From Lasiosphaeria ovina (Eukaryota > Ascomycota > Sordariomycetes > Sordariales > Lasiosphaeriaceae): a stretch of 64,000 bases of DNA. Both the position numbers and the translations under genes were made by a program. The notes under the pieces are model-generated. The model worked only from the letters and a program-made list of their open reading frames with translations. It had not been told where the DNA came from and did no database searches. This document shows positions 57,133-64,000 of this stretch, piece by piece. The DNA is taken from assembly GCA_033439765.1 (NCBI GenBank), contig JAULSN010000005.1, forward strand, positions 3,425,001 to 3,489,000, given 5' to 3'. Position 1 is the first letter of the stretch. Each line of letters begins with the position of its first letter.

Positions 57133-57991
57133 GCAGCAGCGGCGGCAGCAGCAGTAGCAGCAGCAGCAGCACCAGGCCGACGACCTCATACCCCACGGAA
57201 CAACAGCAGCAGCAGCCGGCGGCGACAGGGGTATACTCGACGCGACGGAAGCGACCAGCCGCTTCCTGCAGAACCGCATCCTGACGTGCCTGGTCGTGTC
57301 GCCGGCCGGGCGGCCGCTGTGGACGTTCCAGACGGCGCTGGAGCTGCTGCGCGTGCTCCGCGACGCCGTCAGCGCCCACCGGTCGCTGCTGCAGCGCGCC
57401 GGCATCCTGCACCGCGACGTGTCGCCGTAGAATATTGTCATTGCCGACGGGCACACTGACTCGGTAGGCATCCTGATCGACCTCGACGTGGCCCTGGACG
57501 TAGCCGGCGGCGGCCCCGCGTCGCCTCCGGGCGAGGTCGTCGGCACGCGCATGTTCATGGCCGTCGAGCTGCTGCTGGGGAAAGGGGGAGGGAGGCACAC
57601 TCACCGGCACGACCTCGAGTCGTTCCTCTACGTTCTGCTGTGGGCGGCCATCGCCAACGGCTCCGATAGCTTGCCGGGCGGGAGCCGGCTGCGGCTGTGG
57701 GGGATAGAGAAGACCTGGGACGACTCGGCGGCGCACAAGGCGCGGGATATGTCTGCGGACGGCTTCCCAGCCGTGCTGGCAGAGATCCCGCCCAGACTGG
57801 CCGCGCTGAGTCCGCTCGCCGAGAACCTGCGGAGGGTCCTGTTCCCTGAGGTAGTCGGGACGGGGACGGGGACGGGGACGGGGACGGGGGCTGATGATGT
57901 CGACGCCGTGTACGACGCCGTGTACGACGCCGTGCTGGGCGCGTTTGACGAGGCCGTTGCTCTCGAGGCTGGAAGTGGAAGGGGGTGGTAG
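57133..57991 (+). pseudogene. Broken FunK1-type fungal protein kinase
   Basis: One frame from 57158 to 57991 carries the C-terminal half of a fungal FunK1 kinase: NRILTCLVVSPAGRPLWTFQ, ELLRVLRDAVSAHRSLLQRA with GILHRDVSP, then NIVIADG, ILIDLDVALDVAG, VVGTRMFMAVELLLG, RHDLESFLYVLLWAAI and FPAVLAEIPPRLAALS. HRD is the catalytic-loop motif and DLD stands in the place of DFG. The TAG at 57428-57430 falls between HRDVSP and NIVI, exactly where this loop needs a residue before the metal-binding Asn; a C in place of T would give CAG, Gln. A second TAG at 57155-57157 sits inside a CAG repeat in the same frame, and the upstream part of the gene is in another frame. No GT...AG intron removes the stop. 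Near the C-terminus a GGGACG repeat encodes Gly-Thr units and a 12-base unit (gacgccgtgtac-like) is repeated three times. As it stands it cannot make a kinase. Confidence 0.7.
57858..57888. repeat. (GGGACG)n tandem repeat
   Basis: About five hexamer units inside the kinase pseudogene, giving a Gly-Thr run in its frame. Followed at 57898-57933 by three near-copies of a 12-base unit. Confidence 0.9.
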
Positions 57992-58387
57992 ACAGACATG
58001 TTCATAACTACTCTGTTAATGCTCAGGAGGACCATTGCGTGATCCCCCCTGTTTTTCGGAGTCCGAATGGACGTCTCAACAGTCCGAACAGACATCTTCC
58101 TTGTAAATCATAACACCATCATGTCGCGCCATATAACCTAGACCGGTAGAGAGAGAGAGATTGGCCCGTAGTCCCAAAACATGAGAGTGAACGTTCGCAC
58201 GTCGTTTTCCCGCCAACAAAACACATAATATCCCTAATGTGCCAAGGGCTGTCCCGGCAAGGGAGTTTGGTGTCGTTGGTAGGAAGTCCTAATTCCGTTG
58301 GACGAACAAGAAAGGAAAAAGAAAAAGGTGACCAAGAGCCGCTTGCATATGATGAGGACCCAAAAACCCCTGCATATCATCTGATGC

Positions 58388-58389
<2 letters not shown>

Positions 58390-58437
<48 letters not shown>
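58390..58437. repeat. (CT)n microsatellite
   Basis: About 24 CT units without interruption. Confidence 0.95.
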
Positions 58438-58440
<3 letters not shown>

Positions 58441-58841
58441 GTCTTTCTCACAAAAGCCGGCCGGCGCGGACGTTGTCAGGCGAGGCGGGACGGGAGGAGG
58501 GAGATCTGTCACCTACACCCCCCCGTGCCTGCGTGCCTGCGGTAATCCGAATAGGGGCATATCTGTCTACCTTACCTCGCCTACAAATTGTAAGCTTCCT
58601 TCGCTCCGTATGTATGTACCAGGGCCAGAAATAAAACCAAAAAGAAAAAAAATACAAACCTTCTTTCCCGCTGTCATGCGTGTGTTTCTTTGACGCCCGG
58701 GAAACATAGGTCCTGCATCTGATAAAATCCCCGGGTAGGCATGTTGGATGCAGATGCACGCCGCGCATTCAGCCGGGAAAAAGGAAACCAAACCAAACAA
58801 ACCTCCACGGGGAAAGAAACAGGAACAAGAAACAAGAAACG

Positions 58842-58865
58842 AAAAAAAAAAAAAAAAAAAAAAAA
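58842..58865. repeat. 24-A homopolymer
   Basis: Uninterrupted run of A within an A-rich segment. Its exact length is likely to be unreliable in any assembly. Confidence 0.9.
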
Positions 58866-61447
58866 CACCGCTCCTGCATATTCCAACCAACAGATCCATC
58901 CGTAAGCTGGCTGAGCATAGCATAGCACGTATAATATGCATCTCACGACACACACACAAACGCCGCCGGGCTATTGTCAAGCTACCCGGTGCGTGAATGC
59001 GTGGATGTGTAGGTAGTGCTGACGTGGGTTTCTCCTTTCTCCATCCCTTCCCTTCAGCCTTGGCCAAGATCTGGCGCAGCATTGGGCGTGCCGGCAAGCT
59101 ACATATCTTTCGTCAGCTCAACATCGTCATCTTCTTGTTCGTGGTCAGACATTCTCGTTCTCTTGGCTCTCTGATAGGGAGAGGGTAGGTATTCTTGTTG
59201 CTGATGAAGATGGTAGTGATGGTGATGGCGGGTGATGGTGGCGGGCGCAGCATCACGGCGACAAAAAAAGAAACATGTCGTCAGACGACAAGCAGGCAGG
59301 CACTTGGCGAAGGGTTGGTTGCAAAAGACACAAACTGGCCGATTGGAGCCGCAGCTCGTGGTGTTGAGAGGTTGTTTCGTATTTATTTCAAAAGAAGGAA
59401 ATAGAGAACCACTCGAGCCCTCTCTCTCTCTCCAAATAAATATGCAAGTAATTAGGTAGTGTCGATATATCCAAATCCCCGGCCCGGCCCAGCCCCTTTT
59501 TTTCTCGGGCGTTTGATGTCGAAGACTCGAGAGCACGAACTTAGATCAACTCTAAGATAGATGTATATAACACACCGTGAGGAAGATATAAAGAGCCAAT
59601 TTTCGTCAATAGACGAGGCAAGAATGCACAAAGTATACCGTAATAGCCACTTTCGTATCTGCACTCGAGAGAAGCGAAAACAAATGATTAAAAGACAGGA
59701 AAGGCAGTAGTGGTTTCCTATTCCGTATAGAATAAGCAGCCTGAGGCCAAGTCTTCGCTCTTGTCAGGCGGTCGAGAACAAGAAGGACCACAGGGCAGGC
59801 AGGCCTGGCTCGGACCAGGCTAATCAATATGGCGCTGACCTTCCTTCCCCTGGGGGTGCCCCATGCCCATGTCGCGCCGTTCTGGTACCCACCTTTACCA
59901 AATCCCTGCGCCCTCAATCTTGGCCGCTCAGGAGACCCCAGGAAACGACGCCGCAAAAGATGACGGCCCGGCAAGGACCATGGAGGATGCTCATTATTGC
60001 TTTTAGAGAGAAACGAAACTCATTTCGCATTTTGCGGCCGCAGCGGAACCCCATTGTGCTACTTGCTCGCACCTCTGTTCTCGACTGAGGTCTGGCCCCC
60101 GAGCACCATCCCCATTGATGTCTCGACATGTTTTGGATCAAATGAGAAAAAGGGCCCGGCAAAAACGACAAGAAACTCGAAGAGCGAGCTCGTGGGAAGA
60201 AGAAAGGTGACCCGCACCCGCACCCGCACAGACGCTGGCCGCCCGCAGAGAGCTTGTTCGAGACACTGGTCCAATCAGGGAAGGGGGGCGCTGATTGCCC
60301 GGACAGGGGGGCGTGGGCATGGCTGCAGCCAAAATGAGCAGATCGCCAAAAGCTGGGTATCCCTTTTCTCTATCTGGCGAGGCAAGCAAAACTTCCTGAT
60401 GTTTGAACTCTGAAGCAGTTTCCTGACGGTTGTGCTGCTTGCAAGCTACTGGGAGTTTGCCGTCAAGTCAATAGGTCAATGGATTGATTCATCTGTTCTT
60501 GAAGGATTAAACGTTTCGAGGTCATCTGAACTTTTGCTCCACAAGGCCGGGACGCCGGGACCAGCGGGAATTGGTGTCGGGGCAGTTGAAGAGCTGGCAT
60601 TGGACGAAAAGAAACAATTGAGCTACTCGCTCGATAACGTTACCGTGGCTCCGCGGTTACTCGTCCTCAGCTCTCTCCACATCGCGCGCCTCGCATCCCA
60701 CACACCACCACCTGAGCTGCGAGCATCGTGACCCTGGAGAGAGGGAGAGAGTCAAATTCCTCAGTTGCCTGGTTCTCCTGGCCTTTGCCTTGCCCTCGTG
60801 CGGCAAAACTTCCACAATGCGGACATCGTGCCTACCCGCCGATATTACGGTAGCACTCACCCTACGCCATGTCTGTCAGAGGGTGGTTACCTACCTTGTC
60901 CAGTGCTTTTTGCCAACCGCAGCCAGCTGCCTTGCCCCCTGGGGGGCATCTTGGGGCCTGGGTGGCCCCCTCGAGTCCACATTGCCGCACTGGGCAAGGC
61001 TTGCATGCACATCGTATCCACGCATCTTTTTTTCTTTTCTGCTTGGTCGCTTTGCCATCGGGATCCATATCTCTTGTCCTTCCCCTTCTCTACCGCCGTT
61101 CCCCCCCTTCTCCGCCCGACGCCGACCTCTCCGACCTCCTCTCCGCCTCCACCACCTCCTCCTCCTGGCCACCTGCACCTGCAGTGTTTCGAGCGGTGCA
61201 TACTGTCGTTTTTTCCCATCTGGCACCCAGGGCCCTTTCGTTTTTTTGCCTGTGTCGATCTCTTGCATACTAGTAGTACTTTTTGTCTTGTTTCTCGCCT
61301 CCGCGGCTCCTCGGCTCCTCGTTTTGCCTTGCTTCGTCTTTCCTCGGTCCTCCGGATTTTTCTTACTCTCGCTCTCCGCCTTTGTGTCGTCCGTCTTGGG
61401 AGTCTTTTCCAACAAAACACCATTTTTATTCGGTCGATCAGCTCTCG

Positions 61448-61466
61448 CCCCCCCCCCCCCCCCCCC
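61448..61466. repeat. 19-C homopolymer
   Basis: Run of C in the pyrimidine-rich region upstream of the protease gene. Its length is prone to sequencing error and would also be a strong G-tract on the other strand. Confidence 0.9.
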
Positions 61467-61885
61467 GTATATCGCCAACGGGTCCCGCCGTATATAGTTT
61501 CAGCATCGTCAAACTTTCCCGTTTTATCTCGTGTGTTTCTTGTTTGTTGTTTCTCAACCGTCTTCGTCTCCGGCTCGCGGTCTCTGTCGTTTACTGCGAC
61601 ACTTTTCCACCAATGCGGCCTATTTAATCATTAATCGTCTTAATATCCCCTCGGTGCCAGAGTCCGGTACTCTCGGTCGGTCAATTGGCAGTGCAGCCGG
61701 GACTTAATTCGCCCCAAAGGAACCCGTGGCTCTCATGCTCGTGTCTTGCTGCAAGACGCCAATTTCCAACCCGAAGCTGCCGTAACTCGAACCGTGTACG
61801 GAGCACCTGGGATTCCTTGCTGCCTCCTCAGCTCCCACCGCGGTCGGTGCTGGAGCGGTGAGGTTGCTGTTGTGGTTGTTTCAAT

Positions 61886-63631
61886 ATGCAGAGAGTCGCT
61901 CTCCTGCTCCTGACGCTATGGGCTACCGCCGTCCACGGCTTCTTCCCGTGGCTCGCCTGCGAAGCCGACAATACCTGTATCGAGCCGAAGAACCCAAAAC
62001 CGAGGCGGGATGGGCAAGGCGAGAAGGCAGAGCGTGCGGCTCTGCCCGAAGGCGGGAGCGTCAGCTTTGAGCTTTTCCAGCGAGCTCCCAATGTACGTGT
62101 AACTGCCGAGGGAGTCGTTTCGCGTCTGCAGTTGAAATGTCTCTCTGTTTGGCGTCTTTCAGATTGTTGCTGACCTTGTCTTTTCCAGTCCCCCGAGGAT
62201 CCAGCAGCGAAGGCAGCCCGTGCGGCTCGAACTGCAACTCGGCTTGCACACAAATACGCGCCCGTAACGGCTCCGCGGGGGTCCCGACGACAAGCCAGTT
62301 TGGCTGCGCGAGAAAACAAGTATTCGGTGGTGAAGCCTGCTGAGCCCACGGCGACACGCAGCGAGGGTGTCTACCAGGACGGGACAGACTTTTCATACTT
62401 CATCCAGGCCCAGTTCGGCTCTTCACAGACGGCTCTGTACATGCTGTTAGATTCGGGGGCGTCGACGACATGGGTGTACGGTTCGGCATGCAAATCCACG
62501 GCGTGCGCCATGCATGATGCTTTTGACCCCACAGGTTCGACAACGTTCAAGGCGGATACCAAGACGATCAATATCCAGTACGGCACGGGGTTTGTCAAGG
62601 GGTCGCTTGGCCACGACAGCATTTCGGTTGCTGGCCTGACGGTGGACATGGCATTTGGGGTAGCCAACGAGATATCGGACGATTTCACGCATTTCCCCTT
62701 TGATGGCATTCTGGGTCTTTCGATGAGCACAGGTGCCTCGGACAATTTCATGCAGGTCCTCGAAGACAAAAAGCTTCTCGACTCTCACATGTTTAGCGTT
62801 TCGCTCAGCCGGAACTCGGACGGGCCGAACACGGGCGAGGTCTCGTTTGGCGCCATCGACAAGGCTAAATACACGGGAGACATTACGTACACGTCGACTT
62901 CAACCAACGCGAAAGGGGACTGGGCTATTCCATTGGACGATATCGAGTACGACGGCAAGTCGATTGGTGATGGGATCAAGGGGAGGTTGGCCTATATTGA
63001 CACGGGCACGTCTTTCGTGTTTGGGCCACCGGACGACGTGGCTGCCTTGCACAAGCTTATTCCCGGAGCTTCGTCGGAGGACGGAGTCAACTACAAGGTG
63101 CCATGCGACACGAACCTCTCCATCCCCGTCACCTTCTCTGGTGTCACGTACGGCATCTCCTCCAAAGACTGGATATCAAGCAGCGGTAGCGCTTGCACTA
63201 GCAACATCTATGGCCATGAGGTGGTCAAGAACACCTGGCTGCTCGGCGACGTGTTTCTCAAGAACGTGTTTGCGGTTTTCGACGCGGACCAAAGCCGGAT
63301 TGGCTTCGCCACCAAGCCCGAGCCTCCCAAACAAACCAGCACATCAACTGTGTCGTCGTCGTCGTCGTCGTCGTCGACGACCACAAGCTCAGGACAGTTG
63401 ACTCTCTCTACCGGCGCCATTACCCCGTCTCCATCCAGCTCCTCGCCTGGTCATCCCGTCGCTGGTCTTAGTGGGCAAGAGACGGGAGCGACCGCGGCGG
63501 GGTCGCCGGTGGCTGAGACGGCGTCGAGCCCGTCGGCCACGCCAACGCTAGCGTCGCCTGGCGAGCAGCTCGAGAGCAGGACCTACGTGTCCATTCTGTG
63601 TATTGTCGCAGTCATGGCCATGGTGGCCTAG
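61886..63631 (+). CDS. Pepsin-type aspartic protease, secreted and probably GPI-anchored
   Basis: Two exons, 61886-62092 and 62189-63631, give 549 residues. The 96-nt intron has donor GTACGT, branch TTGCTGAC and acceptor TTTCCAG in phase 0. The N-terminus MQRVALLLLTLWATAVHG is a signal peptide. Residues about 20-130 form an Arg/Lys-rich propeptide. The catalytic pair is DSG at Asp157 (LLDSGASTTWVYG) and DTG at Asp340 (AYIDTGTSFVFGP); flap and fold pieces are IQYGTGFVKGSLGHD, FDGILGLSM and TWLLGDVFLKNVFAVFDAD. After the domain comes a Ser/Thr/Pro tail (about 440-530, including eight consecutive Ser) of the type that is heavily O-glycosylated, then a hydrophobic end (SILCIVAVMAMVA). This layout is that of yapsin/CtsD-like cell-surface proteases. 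Substrates are unknown. Confidence 0.93.
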
Positions 63632-64000
63632 AGCGACGACATCTTATATTATACCCTTTTTTTTTCCCACGCATATAGTGTGCTCGGCGCTTTGTCGGTT
63701 GGCAAGCGGCGGGCATGCGGGAAGCAAACCTACGGTTCCCTTCGGCTTGGGATATAGCCGCAACGGGGCTCTTCTAGTCACGAGAACGATTGCATCTGTC
63801 CTTTCTTTAATTCGCATTTGCATCTAAAGAGCCAGCGTCGTCGAGTTGGAAACAAAAATACATGATACCCCTAGGGAGGGAGTTGGAATGAAAGCAAAAA
63901 CACGTCGGAGCTCAGGGAGCAAATTGTGGGGGGATGTTGGCTGTCGGCCACGCTCCCCACGCCTTTGGAAATGTAGAATTATGTAATTCAGGATTCGATA
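63632..64000. other. 3' flank of the protease gene
   Basis: T-rich bases follow the stop, then unassigned sequence to the window edge. No gene is seen. Confidence 0.5.

Larger units (their letters stand above)
57992..61885. other. Intergenic spacer, 3.9 kb, and protease promoter
   Basis: No gene is well supported. Contents: a CT tract (58390-58437), a 24-A run (58842-58865), a CA patch (about 58951-58959), a pyrimidine-rich stretch 61020-61600 with a 19-C run (61448-61466). On the minus strand 59152-59099 reads MSDHEQEDDDVELTKDM and stop after an A/C-rich leader-like stretch; this may be the start of a small unrecognised gene, but no matching downstream exon could be fixed. Open frames of 200-290 codons over 60765-61634 translate the C/T-rich leader and are rejected. 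Confidence 0.45.

Noticed and set aside
57107..57178. CAG/GCA repeat as a regulatory triplet expansion
   Set aside because: Only an imperfect repeat in a broken gene, interrupted by CGG and TAG.
60765..61634. 289-codon open frame upstream of the protease
   Set aside because: It is a Ser/Pro/Phe/Leu string from pyrimidine-rich DNA, overlapped by equally long frames in other phases; no motif.
1..64000. CRISPR arrays, rRNA genes, complete transposons
   Set aside because: None seen: no spaced direct repeats, no rRNA-like blocks, no transposase or reverse-transcriptase motifs in the translations.

Overview
The window is nuclear DNA of a filamentous ascomycete, most likely a Sordariomycete (Pezizomycotina). 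The evidence is large G+C-rich genes with few short introns (about 50-260 nt, GT...AG, with CTRAY-like branch sites), long intergenic spacers full of microsatellites, and fungus-specific families (DUF3984, FunK1 kinase, fungal HNH nuclease, mpaB-type oxygenase). I see no bacterial, organellar or viral genes.

Layout. 3.3-4.2 kb: calcipressin (RCN1). 5.9-7.7 kb (-): mpaB/rubber-oxygenase-family protein, divergent from RRG9 (8.4-9.7 kb, mitochondrial). 11.6-14.7 kb: large WD40 protein of MABP1/WDR62 type. 17.1-18.1 kb (-): two-finger C2H2-like protein. 21.2-22.8 kb (-): coiled-coil fungal protein of unknown function. 23.6-24.5 kb (-): ASCC1/AKAP7-type 2H phosphoesterase. 25.6-26.3 kb (-): histidine phosphotransfer protein YPD1. 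26.3-32.3 kb: gene-poor. 32.3-33.6 kb (-): DUF3984 protein, divergent from ELP1 (34.8-39.2 kb), which is followed in tandem by RGP1 (39.9-43.0 kb). 43.6-45.7 kb: broken HNH-nuclease-like gene. 46.5-47.8 kb (-): mitochondrial uL24m. 51.1-52.2 kb: RHO1 GTPase. 54.1-54.4 kb (-): candidate tiny cysteine-rich metallothionein-like peptide. 57.1-58.0 kb: broken FunK1 kinase. 61.9-63.6 kb: secreted, probably GPI-anchored aspartic protease.

Most genes are unrelated housekeeping or signalling functions: calcineurin and phosphorelay signalling, Rho1 cell-wall signalling, Elongator tRNA modification, Golgi Ypt6 exchange and mitochondrial translation/respiration. There is no sign of a biosynthetic cluster. 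The most unusual content is (a) two decayed genes whose premature stops can all be read as CAA/CAG to TAA/TAG changes, as repeat-induced point mutation (RIP) or simple decay would give, (b) the putative 28-residue Cys-rich peptide gene, which a normal gene finder would miss, and (c) an AGGTAGGT/TACCTACC motif scattered through the spacers. Intron borders were placed by eye from splice signals and reading-frame continuity. No search or alignment was run, and family names rest on recalled motif patterns.
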